DNA of 8,606 nt from Pseudomonadota bacterium (GCA_023399105.1 JAEWQT010000069.1:1-8606); one strand, 5' to 3'; shown: positions 1 through 7,523, numbered from the stretch's first letter. Numbers and translations: made by a program. Notes: generated by a model not told the origin, from the sequence alone.

Positions 1-180
1 CGGTAATTGCTCGTCACTGTGCCAGGTCAGCTTAATGCCATTGGTGTAGTTGCCATCGGTCGAAAAGGTGATGTCGTTATCCCAGGACAACGCCAGCATA
101 TCGGCCTGAACGGCCAGCGGACGGGCCATTAGCAGCACAAAAAGCAACAATGAATAACAATATGAACTATTTGAAACCAT
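1..180 (-). CDS. LpxR/DUF2219-family outer-membrane protein, N-terminal part (runs off the window)
   Basis: Only the first 60 codons are present, starting with ATG at 180-178. Residues 1-26 form a signal peptide: a short polar start, a hydrophobic core rich in Leu, Phe and Val (about 11-18), and cleavage probably after VQA. The mature N-terminus has an acidic Asn-Asp pair (WDND, 33-36), then a TDGNYTNG motif (41-48) and a W at 53. This ND plus TDxxYTNG pattern is typical of the LpxR/DUF2219 family, which includes the Salmonella outer-membrane lipid A 3'-O-deacylase, where an Asn-Asp pair at this position belongs to the active site. The protein is probably a periplasm-facing or outer-membrane beta-barrel. 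Deacylase activity cannot be claimed, because the catalytic Ser and His regions lie outside the window. The upstream sequence GGTGG, close to the ATG, is a weak ribosome binding site. The hairpin terminator at 242-277 separates the gene from the exporter operon, so it probably has its own promoter in 181-241, but I see no clear -35/-10 pair there. Confidence 0.75.
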   Translation of the reverse strand, partial: MVSNSSYCYSLLLFVLLMARPLAVQADMLALSWDNDITFSTDGNYTNGIKLTWHSDEQLP

Positions 181-241
181 AAAGGCCACCAATAACAGAG
201 CGGCGCAGGTTAACAAATAAACAGTTCGGACATCAGCTTGA

Positions 242-277
242 GAAAAACCAACAGACTGTTGCAGCCAACAGTCTGTT
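242..277 (-). terminator. Rho-independent terminator of the exporter operon
   Basis: A perfect 12-bp inverted repeat lies 26 bp past the yhhJ stop: AACAGACTGTTG (250-261) and its complement (266-277), with a 4-nt loop. Read on the minus strand, the hairpin is followed by GG and a run of five T (247-243) and then CTC. The T run falls only on the minus-strand downstream side, so the element terminates minus-strand transcription. The stem is only moderately GC-rich and the T run is short, so termination may be partial. Confidence 0.75.
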
Positions 278-303
278 AATGGCGCCCCCGGCGCAAAGAA
301 CCA

Positions 304-1431
304 TCAGGCCATCTGACTGATGGTGCGACGGAAGCGCTTTAACGACAGCGTGAACAGCAGGCCGGCAATAAACGCCAGGCTGAGCAGTTGCGGCCAGATC
401 ACGTCAATACCGGCACCGCGGTACAACACCGCCTGCGAGGCTTTCACGAAGTGCGTGGTCGGAGCCGCCAGCATGACGGTTTGAATCAATTCCGGCATGC
501 TTTCGCGCGGCGTCATACCGCCAGACAGCAGCTGCAACGGAATCAGTACCAGAATCAGCAGCAGGCCAAACTGCGGCATGGTGCGGGCGACGGTGGCCAT
601 AAAAATCGCCATCGAGGTGGTGGCGGTTAAATGCAGCGCCACGCACAGCATAAACAGCAGCAATGAACCTTCAATGGGTACCGCCAGTGCACCCTGAATA
701 ATCAGCTGCAACGACAACCACACCATCAGCATCACCACCAGCCCCATCGACCAGACTTTGGACAGCATAATCTGCGCCGGCCCCAGCGGCATCACCAGCA
801 GATGCTCCACCGTGCCGTGTTCACGCTCACGAATCAGCGCCGCGCCGGTGAGGATAATCGAGATCATGGTGATGGCGTTGATCAGTTCCATCAGCGAGCC
901 GAACCAGCTGTGCTCCAGTGCCGGATTAAAGCGCGCCCGCAAGGCCAGTTCGGCCGGCAAATGGGTTTCGGCGCGGTAACCGCGCAGATAATCCTGCACT
1001 TCGCCGCTGATGATCTGGCTGATATAGCCGTTGCCGGTAAAGGCCTGGCTCATGCGCGTAGCATCCACATTCAGCTGCAAGGCGGGCTGCAAACCGGCCA
1101 GCGCATCCTTTTCAAAGTCCGGCGGAATATTCAGCACGAAGGTATAGCGGCCTTCATCCAGCACGCGGTCCATTTCATACAAAGGAATATCCGCCGGCGG
1201 CATAAATTGCGGCGGATACAGGGCGCCAATAATCCGTGCCGATAATTGTGAGCGGTCTTCATCCACCACCGCGATGGTGGCTTTGTGCAGGCTTTCGGGG
1301 GCGGCGGTGGTGGCCACATAGAGGCTGCCGGTAAAGGTGTAAATCACCAGCAGCAACATGGCCGGGTCACGCCACAGGCTCCACAGTTCTTTAATGCCTA
1401 AGCGGTAAATATTACTCAGGGTTTGCCACAT
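304..1431 (-). CDS. yhhJ: YhhJ-type ABC-2 inner-membrane permease
   Basis: This 375-residue ABC-2 family permease closely resembles E. coli YhhJ, which is about the same length. It starts IYRLGIKEL and has one membrane helix near 24-42, followed by a large periplasmic domain (about 45-180) containing the segment DATRMSQAFTGNGYI, which I recall in the E. coli protein. Five more helices follow at about 182-203, 230-250, 258-281, 287-308 and 347-366. The cytoplasmic coupling region IREREHGTVEHLLVMP lies near 200-215, and LSGGMTPRESMP (about 305-316) precedes the last helix. The protein should pair with the membrane domain of RbbA and the HlyD-like YhiI to export an unknown substrate. The gene starts 2 bp after the rbbA stop. 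A full ribosome binding site, AGGAGG at 1444-1439, lies in the last codons of rbbA, 7 nt before the ATG. Translation should therefore survive the interruption in rbbA, apart from any transcriptional polarity. The gene itself is intact. Confidence 0.93.
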   Translation of the reverse strand: MWQTLSNIYRLGIKELWSLWRDPAMLLLVIYTFTGSLYVATTAAPESLHKATIAVVDEDRSQLSARIIGALYPPQFMPPADIPLYEMDRVLDEGRYTFVLNIPPDFEKDALAGLQPALQLNVDATRMSQAFTGNGYISQIISGEVQDYLRGYRAETHLPAELALRARFNPALEHSWFGSLMELINAITMISIILTGAALIREREHGTVEHLLVMPLGPAQIMLSKVWSMGLVVMLMVWLSLQLIIQGALAVPIEGSLLLFMLCVALHLTATTSMAIFMATVARTMPQFGLLLILVLIPLQLLSGGMTPRESMPELIQTVMLAAPTTHFVKASQAVLYRGAGIDVIWPQLLSLAFIAGLLFTLSLKRFRRTISQMA

Positions 1432-1433
1432 GC

Positions 1434-1874
1434 TCAGGCCTCCTGCTTTTTCAGCAGCACAATGCCCAGTGCCAGAATCACCGGTACCGCCAGCGCCATG
1501 GCCAGTATTTCGTGCTGCACATCGGCAAAAGTCAGGGCTTTATTGAATATGCCGCGATTAATCTGCAGAAAATGACTGACCGGGTGAATCTCACCGATCA
1601 CACGCCCCACCCCTTCCAGCGCCGACACCGGGGTAATCATGCCGGCAAACTGCACCGCCGGCAGCATGGTACCGAGCATGGCGATCAGCATGGCGGCGAT
1701 CTGACTGTTGGTGAACACCGAAGCCAGCAAACCAAAGCCGGTGGAAAACATAATAAACAGCGTGGCACTGAACAGCAGAGTGAGAAAGCTGCCGGTCAGC
1801 GGCACCTTAAACAACCACAGCGCCATGGCCACCAGCAGGAAAAAATTCAGCACCCCCAGGCCAATGTAAGGCAA
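1434..1874 (-). pseudogene. rbbA: Distal part of rbbA, cut off by an in-frame amber codon
   Basis: This is the C-terminal 146 codons of the RbbA-like protein, in the same frame as the upstream part and separated from it by TAG plus Gly-Lys-Gln. It encodes the last four membrane helices of the ABC-2 domain (about residues 5-22, 30-55, 60-80 and 120-140). It carries the family segment SQIAAM followed by QFAGMITPVSALEGVGR, and ends in LLLKKQEA, which matches the end I recall for E. coli RbbA. No other stop, frameshift or loss of conservation is visible, so the interruption is either very recent, an artefact, or tolerated. A separate polypeptide could begin at TTG (1874-1872). The sequence AGGG (1885-1882) stands 7 nt before it and could act as a ribosome binding site for reinitiation, but those bases also encode the conserved Gly-Lys-Gln stretch and may be accidental. 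On its own this piece is not a known functional unit. Confidence 0.8.
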
Positions 1875-1883
1875 CTGTTTGCC

Positions 1884-1886
1884 CTA
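1884..1886 (-). other. In-frame amber stop interrupting rbbA
   Basis: Reading the minus strand, the codons run GAA TTT TTA TAG GGC AAA CAG TTG CCT, that is E-F-L-stop-G-K-Q-L-P. From memory, E. coli RbbA reads EFLLGKQLP here, so the stop most simply replaces a Leu TTG codon by one base change (T at plus-strand 1885 in place of A). The frame is open for 760 codons before the stop and 149 codons after it. With the TAG read through, the gene has 910 codons, nearly the E. coli length of 911 residues. Confidence 0.9.
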
Positions 1887-4166
1887 TAAAAATTCGGTGC
1901 GGCTGACCGGAGTAACGTACAGATTGGTAATGGAACCCAGCTCTTTTTCACGCACCACCGACAGGGTAGTGAGCAGTGCCGGAATCATTAACAGCAGCAA
2001 CGGAATCATGGCCGGCACCATGGCCACCATACTTTTTACATCCGGGTTATAGCGGTAACGGGTTTCAATACGAATGGGGCTGGCCAACGCTGCTTCCCGC
2101 CCGGCGGCGCGCGCCTGCACGCCCAGCCAGTGCAGGTGCATGCCCTGTACATATCCGCTGATGGTTTCCCCCCGCGTAGGCATGGCGCCGTCAAACCAGG
2201 CGCCAATCTGCACCGCTTCACCACGTTCCGCCCGGCGGGCAAAGCCGGCCGGAATTTCCAGCGCCAGTGCCAGTTCACCGCTGCGCATACGGCGGTCGAG
2301 TTCGGCGTAACTGCTCAGCGGCGGCTGTTCGTTAAAATAGCGCGAGCCGGATAAATTCTGCACATAGTCCCGGCTCATCACCGTCTGATCCTGGTCGAGT
2401 ACGGCAAAGTTCAGATCTTCCACGTCCAGGGTAATGCCGTAGCCGACGAACAGCATCAGCACCAGCGTTCCCACCAGCGACAGCGCCAACCGCAACGGAT
2501 CGCGCTGCAATTCCAGCGTTTCGCGCCAGGCGTAGCTGAACAACCGGCCCAGACTGAACGAAGGCGAACGGTTATTACCGGCGGTTGCCACCACCGGCGC
2601 CGCACCGGCGTCCACCTCTGTGCTGCCAACGCGCTCACCCGCACCGGCATTAATTAACACCTCGATAAAGGCCTGTTCCAAGGTGTCGCAATCACGCTGC
2701 GCCACAATGGCGGCCGGAGTATCGGTTAATAACACCTTGCCGGCGTGCATCAACGAAATACGGTCGCAGCGCTCGGCTTCGTTCATAAAATGGGTGGAAA
2801 TAAAAATGGTCACGCCATCGTTGCGGGCCAGATCAATCATCAGACGCCAGAAGTTATCGCGCGCCACCGGGTCCACGCCGGAGGTGGGTTCATCCAGAAT
2901 CAATAATTCCGGTTTATGCACCATCGCCACCGCCAGTGATAAGCGCTGGCGGATACCCAGCGGCAGGCGTTCGGGTAATTCTTCCAGTACCTCCTGCAGC
3001 CCGAAGCGGTCGCTCATTTCCTGCACCCGCGCCGGAATATCAGCGGCAGGCACATGAAATAAGCGCGCGTGCAACTCCAGATTCTGGCGTACGGTTAATT
3101 CGCCATACAGGGAAAACGCCTGCGACATATAACCCACCCGCTTGCGGGTGGCGATATCCTGCGGATCGAGCGGATGGCCGAATAATTCCGCGCGGCCGGC
3201 ACTGGCCGGTAACAGCCCGGTGAGCATTTTCATGGTGGTGGATTTGCCACAACCGTTGGAGCCTAAAAAGCCGAAAATCTCGCCACGGCGAATCTGAAAA
3301 CTGACGTTATCCACGGCGGTAAAGTCGCCGAATTTCATGGTCAGATGGTGCGCTTCAATGGCAAAACCGGCCTGTTCATCCAGTACCAGCGGTGGAATGG
3401 TTACCGGCTGATAGCCCTGCCGCTGCTGCTCCGGCAACAACGCAATAAAGGCATTTTCCAGCGTGCTGGCACCGGTACGCTGCAGCAATTCGGCCGGCGA
3501 GCCGGTGGCCAGCAGGCTGCCATTATTCATCGCCAGCAGGTGATCAAAGCGCGCCGCTTCGTCCATATAGGCGGTGGCCACCAGCACGCTCATCTGCGGC
3601 CGCTGGGCGCGAATGGTATTAATTAATTGCCAGAACTGGCTGCGCGACAGCGGGTCTACGCCGGTGGTGGGCTCGTCCAGAATCAGCAACAGCGGGTCGT
3701 GAATTAACGCGCAACACAGCCCCAGCTTTTGCTTCATACCACCGGATAATTTGCCCGCCGGGCGCTGTAAAAAGGGCTTCAGGCCGGTAATGGCCGTGAG
3801 TTCATCAATACGGCGGCGGCGCTCGGCCTGATTATGGCCAAACAAGCGGGCAAAAAACTGCAGGTTTTCTTCCACCGATAAGGTGGGGTACAGGTTACGC
3901 CCCAGACCCTGCGGCATATAAGCGATATCCGGGCACACCCGGCGGCGGTGGCGCTGGCTGCGCATATCACCACCTAATACCTGCAGTTCGCCCTGCTGCA
4001 GCCGGCGGGCGCCGGAAATTAACGCCAGCAGGCTGGATTTTCCCACGCCATCGGGGCCGATCAGCCCCACCATGCAACCGGCCGGAATGCTCAGGTCGAC
4101 CTGCCGCAAGGCATGGGTTTTACCATATTGCAGGGTCAGGCCCTGCCCCTGCACCACCGGTTTCAT
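1884..4166 (-). CDS. rbbA: RbbA-type ABC exporter: two ATPase domains plus truncated membrane domain
   Basis: The 760 codons before the amber stop encode two nucleotide-binding domains and the first part of an ABC-2 membrane domain. Domain 1 has Walker [10 protein letters not shown] (37-45), signature LSGGMK (140-145) and Walker B LLLILDEP (159-166). Its H-loop position is Tyr 200 (ATAYMDEA) rather than His. Domain 2 has Walker [10 protein letters not shown] (302-310), a degenerate signature LPLGIRQR (401-408), Walker B LLILDEP (421-427) and H-loop His 459. The Tyr and the degenerate signature are, as I recall, shared with E. coli RbbA. A low-complexity linker (about 506-536) leads to membrane helix 1 (about 558-578), a periplasmic region, and helix 2 (about 714-736) ending in [17 protein letters not shown]. 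coli RbbA is described as a ribosome-associated ATPase, and gene order implies an exporter with YhiI and YhhJ. The start overlaps the yhiI stop by 4 nt (ATGA), implying translational coupling. If termination at TAG is real, the product lacks four membrane helices and is probably inactive in transport. Confidence 0.9.
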   Translation of the reverse strand: MKPVVQGQGLTLQYGKTHALRQVDLSIPAGCMVGLIGPDGVGKSSLLALISGARRLQQGELQVLGGDMRSQRHRRRVCPDIAYMPQGLGRNLYPTLSVEENLQFFARLFGHNQAERRRRIDELTAITGLKPFLQRPAGKLSGGMKQKLGLCCALIHDPLLLILDEPTTGVDPLSRSQFWQLINTIRAQRPQMSVLVATAYMDEAARFDHLLAMNNGSLLATGSPAELLQRTGASTLENAFIALLPEQQRQGYQPVTIPPLVLDEQAGFAIEAHHLTMKFGDFTAVDNVSFQIRRGEIFGFLGSNGCGKSTTMKMLTGLLPASAGRAELFGHPLDPQDIATRKRVGYMSQAFSLYGELTVRQNLELHARLFHVPAADIPARVQEMSDRFGLQEVLEELPERLPLGIRQRLSLAVAMVHKPELLILDEPTSGVDPVARDNFWRLMIDLARNDGVTIFISTHFMNEAERCDRISLMHAGKVLLTDTPAAIVAQRDCDTLEQAFIEVLINAGAGERVGSTEVDAGAAPVVATAGNNRSPSFSLGRLFSYAWRETLELQRDPLRLALSLVGTLVLMLFVGYGITLDVEDLNFAVLDQDQTVMSRDYVQNLSGSRYFNEQPPLSSYAELDRRMRSGELALALEIPAGFARRAERGEAVQIGAWFDGAMPTRGETISGYVQGMHLHWLGVQARAAGREAALASPIRIETRYRYNPDVKSMVAMVPAMIPLLLLMIPALLTTLSVVREKELGSITNLYVTPVSRTEFL

Positions 4167-5224
4167 GGGTTAACCAGCGGCGGCAGGCTGTCCGGCCAGG
4201 GCTGCTGCTGATCCAGCCGCAGCCAGGCCATACCCGGCAAACCGGTTTTTACCTGGGTAATGTGTTTTTGCAATAACGCCGGGTTAATCCGCGCTTTCAC
4301 CCGGAACATCAGTTTCTCGCGCTCGCTGGCGGTTTCTACGGTTTTCGGGGTGAACTGGGCGACATCGGCCACGTAGGAAATCTGCGCCGGAATGCTCACC
4401 TGCGGTACCGCATCCAGCACCAACCGCACCTCATCGCCGAGGGTTAACCGGCCCACCAGCGCCGACGGCAGGAAGAAGGTCATGTACACATCGGTCAGAT
4501 CAATCAGGCTCAGAATACGGCTGCCGGAACCGACAATCTCACCGGTTTCCGCCACCCGGTACTGAATGCGACCGGCACGCGGGGCCACCAGCACGGTATC
4601 GGCCACATCGGCTTCGACCCGCGCCACGGTGGCGGCGGCCGCAGCCTGAGCGGCTTCTGCAGCAGCCACCTGCGCTTCAGCGGTGCGAATGGCGGCGCTG
4701 GCGGCACTCAGCTGTGCCTTGGCAGCCCCGAGCGCGGCTTCGGCACTGGCCACCAGGGTGTCGTTATCTTCGGCCAGCTGCTCGGATACTGCCCCTTCGC
4801 GCACCAGCGTACCGGTACGGTTAGCCCGCTTGCGCGCGGCGTTTAACTCGGCTTCGCGCAGCCGTACTGCGGCGGCCTGAGCCTGTTCCTGGCTGCGTGC
4901 CTGCTGCACCGCACTCTGCGCCGCCAACACCGCACTGACGGCCTGATTCTGCTGCGCCTGCGCCTGTAATAACTGTGCCCGCAGCGATTCACTGTCGATA
5001 CGGCCCACCACCTGCCCGGCCTCGACAAAATCGCCTTCGTTCACCAGCAATTCCTGCACCCGGCCACCGATGCGCGCGGCAATGGCAATGTCGGTGGCTT
5101 CAATGCGGCCGTTGCTGCTGAACACACCAACCTCTGCAGCACCATTCTCCAGGCTGTAATAGGCCGCCATCCCAAGCAGGGCAACGATGGCCACGGGTAA
5201 TAAAAAGCGGGTGATATTGTGCAT
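4163..5224 (-). CDS. yhiI: YhiI-type HlyD-family membrane fusion protein
   Basis: This is the 353-residue periplasmic adaptor subunit of the exporter; E. coli YhiI is about 355 residues. I place the start at ATG 5224-5222. The ribosome binding site AGGAAGG (5240-5234) lies 9 nt upstream, and the protein then begins directly with a membrane anchor (about 7-23). The frame is open back to an ATG at 5314, but those 30 extra residues are polar and unlike the family. After the anchor comes the first half of a lipoyl-like domain (about 40-77: [18 protein letters not shown], then [17 protein letters not shown]). A long helical hairpin very rich in Ala and Gln follows (about 78-207). The second lipoyl half begins near [19 protein letters not shown], and a beta-barrel region leads to the C-terminus ([11 protein letters not shown]). 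The adaptor would link the inner-membrane RbbA/YhhJ pump to an outer-membrane channel. No TolC-type gene is in the window, so a shared TolC is likely. Confidence 0.92.
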   Translation of the reverse strand: MHNITRFLLPVAIVALLGMAAYYSLENGAAEVGVFSSNGRIEATDIAIAARIGGRVQELLVNEGDFVEAGQVVGRIDSESLRAQLLQAQAQQNQAVSAVLAAQSAVQQARSQEQAQAAAVRLREAELNAARKRANRTGTLVREGAVSEQLAEDNDTLVASAEAALGAAKAQLSAASAAIRTAEAQVAAAEAAQAAAAATVARVEADVADTVLVAPRAGRIQYRVAETGEIVGSGSRILSLIDLTDVYMTFFLPSALVGRLTLGDEVRLVLDAVPQVSIPAQISYVADVAQFTPKTVETASEREKLMFRVKARINPALLQKHITQVKTGLPGMAWLRLDQQQPWPDSLPPLVNP

Positions 5225-5233
5225 GTTGATAAG

Positions 5234-5240
5234 CCTTCCT
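5234..5240 (-). promoter_or_regulatory. Ribosome binding site fixing the yhiI start
   Basis: AGGAAGG ends 9 nt before the ATG at 5224-5222. It decides between this start and the longer open frame reaching back to 5314, which would put 30 polar residues in front of the membrane anchor. Confidence 0.75.
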
Positions 5241-5328
5241 GTGATGCGCAGCAATCCGATGCTCGCCGGTCTGTGAATGATGATGTTTTTACTGGCTTGG
5301 CAGCGCGGCCGCAACCGGAAAAACTGCT

Positions 5329-5357
5329 TTTATTGATCCGTATTAATCCTGTAACAA
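5329..5357 (-). promoter_or_regulatory. Candidate sigma70 promoter for yhiI-rbbA-yhhJ
   Basis: On the minus strand, TTGTTA (5357-5352) and AATAAA (5334-5329) are separated by 17 bp. Each matches its sigma70 consensus (TTGACA, TATAAT) at 4 of 6 positions. Transcription would begin near 5322, giving a leader of about 100 nt. The match is modest and chance is possible in this AT-rich stretch. Confidence 0.3.
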
Positions 5358-5371
5358 CATCAATCTGTTGC

Positions 5372-6865
5372 TCAGGACAAACCAGCGGCTTGTTCGACGC
5401 CGGCCCAGCGCCGTAACCGCCGCGCCAGTGAATCCAGCGCAATGTTCAGCAGTGCCGCGATGGCAATTAAAAACAGCGCTTTGTCGTAACGGATTTCTTC
5501 AAAGGCGGAGTCGACAAAAAAGCCCAAGGTGGCAATTCCCAGCACGCCCATAATGGCACTCTCGCGCAGAATCACTTCCCAGCGGTAAAACAAAAACGCC
5601 AGAAAAGCCGGGTATAGTCGTGGTGTATGCAGGTATAAATAGCCGCCGATACCACGCGGATCATCCGGCCGCTGCGCCTGTTGCTCGCTGGCATTGGCCA
5701 ATAAAAACCCGATTAATCCGCCGTTATGAATCGCCAGCGCCAGCACCGCCGGTAAGCCCGACGGGCCAAATAACAACAGCAGTACGAAGGCGATCATCAG
5801 CTCCGGTGTAGAACGCATCATCAGCAGCGCTAAGCGCCCGGCCGGACGCATAGGGCCGGCCAGGGTGCGGCTGGCGAAGGGATACACCAGCAACGCAATG
5901 ATGCCGGTTAACACCAACGCCAATTGCGTCAGCATTAAGGTTTGCGCCAGGGCCGGCAGCGCTTCCTGCATAAATATCTGCTGATACCACTGCAGGGTGG
6001 CTATCAGCTCACCCTGCTGCAATGGCCGCGGCCAGATATCGGTGCTGATAAATTGCCATAAATAGCTGGTGCTCATGGCCGGCGTTTCCGGCAGCAGCCA
6101 CAGAGAGGTAAGAATATAGAGGGGAATTAAGCGGCGCTTAAGCCACAGCCGCACGCTGGCAATGAGCAGAAAAAAGGTCCACAACAAGGCCGCGGCTTCG
6201 CTGTACTGACCTTGTTTAAAGGCGGTTTCCAGATGAAATCCCAGCGTTGGCAAGCCAATAAACCCCAGAATGGCACTTGAACGCAGCGCGCATTCAAAAC
6301 GGTAACGGCTGTAATTCAGCACCTCGGCATAGCCCTGCCATAAGCGTGAATAGAATAAGCGGCTGATGCGACTGGCCTGCGGGGCAATGCTCTGCTCGGG
6401 CCAGGGGCTTTGGCGGGCAAATATTTCGGCAAATACCCGGGCAAATACGCCAGTGTAGGGAATGGCAATGGCGAGCAGACCGGTGAGCGCGCTGAGGCCA
6501 AACATCTGCATAAACAGCAGGCCCCAGAAAATTTCATGTACGGCCCGCACCGATGCCGCCAGCATGCGTATGGGGCGCCAGTGAAACACTAAGGCCAGTA
6601 ACAACCCCAGCGGTACCGACAACACCAACGCCAGCAACGCAAAGGCCACCGTTTGCCCCAGCGCCTGCAACAGAGTTAAAGGTTCATCCCAGTGCGGCGT
6701 CACCATTCCCAGGGCGATGCGGCCGAGTTCCGGCCAGGGCTCGGTGGCGGCGATGACCAGATCACTGAACGGGATACAGAGGATGGCCACCAGCGCCAGC
6801 AACAGGCTGACATTGCGCAGCGCACGGCCAGTGCTTACGCGCGAAAACAACCGCTCAGCGGGCAT
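5372..6865 (-). CDS. Fused tandem PhnE-like permease of a putative selenium-oxyanion importer
   Basis: This 497-residue inner-membrane protein is made of two PhnE-like permease domains joined head to tail, where a typical PhnE has one domain of about 260-280 residues. Domain 1 (about 60-250) and domain 2 (about 300-490) each carry the family's signature loop. The first is YRFECALRSSAILGF with LPTLGF (188-210), the second YRWEVILRESAIMGV with IATLGF (427-449). The hydrophobic segments fit about 5-6 helices per domain, with an extra N-terminal helix near 18-40 and linking helices near 225-260. The fusion supplies both membrane halves of the importer in one chain, so a second permease gene is not needed. 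The ATG (6865-6863) lies 11 bp inside the end of the ATPase gene, so translation is probably coupled. Selenium substrate is inferred from the adjacent binding protein and mnmH. Phosphonate or phosphite transport is the main alternative, although no phosphonate-degradation genes are in the window. Confidence 0.88.
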   Translation of the reverse strand: MPAERLFSRVSTGRALRNVSLLLALVAILCIPFSDLVIAATEPWPELGRIALGMVTPHWDEPLTLLQALGQTVAFALLALVLSVPLGLLLALVFHWRPIRMLAASVRAVHEIFWGLLFMQMFGLSALTGLLAIAIPYTGVFARVFAEIFARQSPWPEQSIAPQASRISRLFYSRLWQGYAEVLNYSRYRFECALRSSAILGFIGLPTLGFHLETAFKQGQYSEAAALLWTFFLLIASVRLWLKRRLIPLYILTSLWLLPETPAMSTSYLWQFISTDIWPRPLQQGELIATLQWYQQIFMQEALPALAQTLMLTQLALVLTGIIALLVYPFASRTLAGPMRPAGRLALLMMRSTPELMIAFVLLLLFGPSGLPAVLALAIHNGGLIGFLLANASEQQAQRPDDPRGIGGYLYLHTPRLYPAFLAFLFYRWEVILRESAIMGVLGIATLGFFVDSAFEEIRYDKALFLIAIAALLNIALDSLARRLRRWAGVEQAAGLS

Positions 6866-7523
6866 AGAGCTGATCCAGCTGCGCTGCTGTTAAATCAGCC
6901 GCCGGGCCATCGTAAAACAACCGCCCATCGCGCAGGGCAATCACGCGATCGAAATGATCCAGCGCCAGCCGGCGGTTATGCAGGCTCACCAGTACGGTGT
7001 CGTGACGGCGCAGTAATAGCGCCAGTAATTCTTCCGCCTGACGCGGATCGAGCGCCGATACCGGCTCATCGCCGAAAAAGATCGGCTGCTGCCGGTACAG
7101 AGCACGGCCAATGGCCACCCGCTGGCGCTGCCCGCCGGACAAACGATCCACCGATTGCCAGAGTTTGTCGCCGATCCCCAGCTCGGTGCACAGCGTCAGA
7201 ATGTCCTGCTTCGGCTGCGCAAACGGGCGGATTAAATTCAGCAGATTAAACCAGCTGGAATGCCGCTCAAGCGCGCCCATAAAGACGTTGTGATAGACCG
7301 ACAGAATATCCACCAGCCCGCCCTGTTGCGGGCACAGTGCAATCTGCTGCGCCTGTTGCGGATATAACCATTCCAGCAGGCTGGATTTACCCGCCCCGGA
7401 CGGGCCGATTAAGGCAATTTTTTCGCCAGCAAAAATCTGCAGGCTGATGTCGTGCAAGACGGTGGTGTTACCCCGCGGCAGCGATTGCTGCAGCAGGGTA
7501 AACAAAGGTTGTCGGCCGGGCAT
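6855..7523 (-). CDS. PhnC-like ATPase of the putative selenium-oxyanion importer
   Basis: This 222-residue cytoplasmic ABC ATPase has every catalytic motif: Walker A GPSGAGKS (40-47), Q-loop CPQQ (64-67), signature LSGGQRQR (128-135), Walker B PIFFGDEP (147-154), D-loop SALDP (156-160) and H-loop His 182 (VSLH). LVDILSVYHNVFMGAL (70-85) resembles the PhnC segment after the Q-loop (NLVDRLTVLENV in typical PhnC). The protein is short for PhnC, which is usually about 250-270 residues. Most of the loss lies between Walker A and the Q-loop, where only 16 residues separate the two motifs and the usual beta-strand section (GEI..DG) is missing; the C-terminus is short too. The ATG is 2 bp after the binding-protein stop and the end overlaps the permease start by 11 bp. 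It should power import through the fused permease, and the intact motifs argue that it is active despite its size. Confidence 0.9.
   Translation of the reverse strand: MPGRQPLFTLLQQSLPRGNTTVLHDISLQIFAGEKIALIGPSGAGKSSLLEWLYPQQAQQIALCPQQGGLVDILSVYHNVFMGALERHSSWFNLLNLIRPFAQPKQDILTLCTELGIGDKLWQSVDRLSGGQRQRVAIGRALYRQQPIFFGDEPVSALDPRQAEELLALLLRRHDTVLVSLHNRRLALDHFDRVIALRDGRLFYDGPAADLTAAQLDQLYAR

Larger units (their letters stand above)
5225..5371 (-). other. Spacer between the importer and exporter operons
   Basis: These 147 bp separate the permease stop from the yhiI start. They hold a promoter candidate and the yhiI ribosome binding site, both listed separately. Just after the importer stop there is a short 5-bp inverted repeat (CAACA, 6-nt loop, TGTTG; 5370-5355). 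It lacks a following T run and is too weak to call a terminator. Some transcripts may therefore read from the importer operon into yhiI. Confidence 0.5.

Noticed and set aside
802..1245. A 147-codon plus-strand open frame antisense to yhhJ.
   Set aside because: yhhJ on the other strand is conserved over this whole range; the antisense product is rich in His, Gln and Arg, as expected from a shadow frame.
1434..4166. A frameshift as the cause of the rbbA interruption.
   Set aside because: The parts before and after the stop are in the same frame and join without a missing or extra base, so the cause is a nonsense codon.
4510..5028. Alanine- and proline-rich open frames opposite or out of frame with yhiI.
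   Set aside because: They are shadows of the repetitive Ala-Gln coiled-coil codons of yhiI and have no ribosome binding site or recognisable domain.
5305..5312. GCGGCCGC palindrome in the spacer upstream of yhiI, considered as an operator or cloning scar.
   Set aside because: It is a short 8-bp palindrome expected by chance in GC-rich DNA, with only a ragged extension, no second copy nearby, and no vector-like flanks.
5225..5314. Longer yhiI open frame starting at ATG 5314, adding 30 residues.
   Set aside because: The added residues are polar and unlike the family, they cover the probable promoter leader, and a strong ribosome binding site marks the ATG at 5224.
6692..7249. A 185-codon plus-strand open frame across the permease and ATPase genes.
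   Set aside because: It lies opposite two clearly conserved genes, its product is low-complexity and unlike any family I know, and no start signal is visible.
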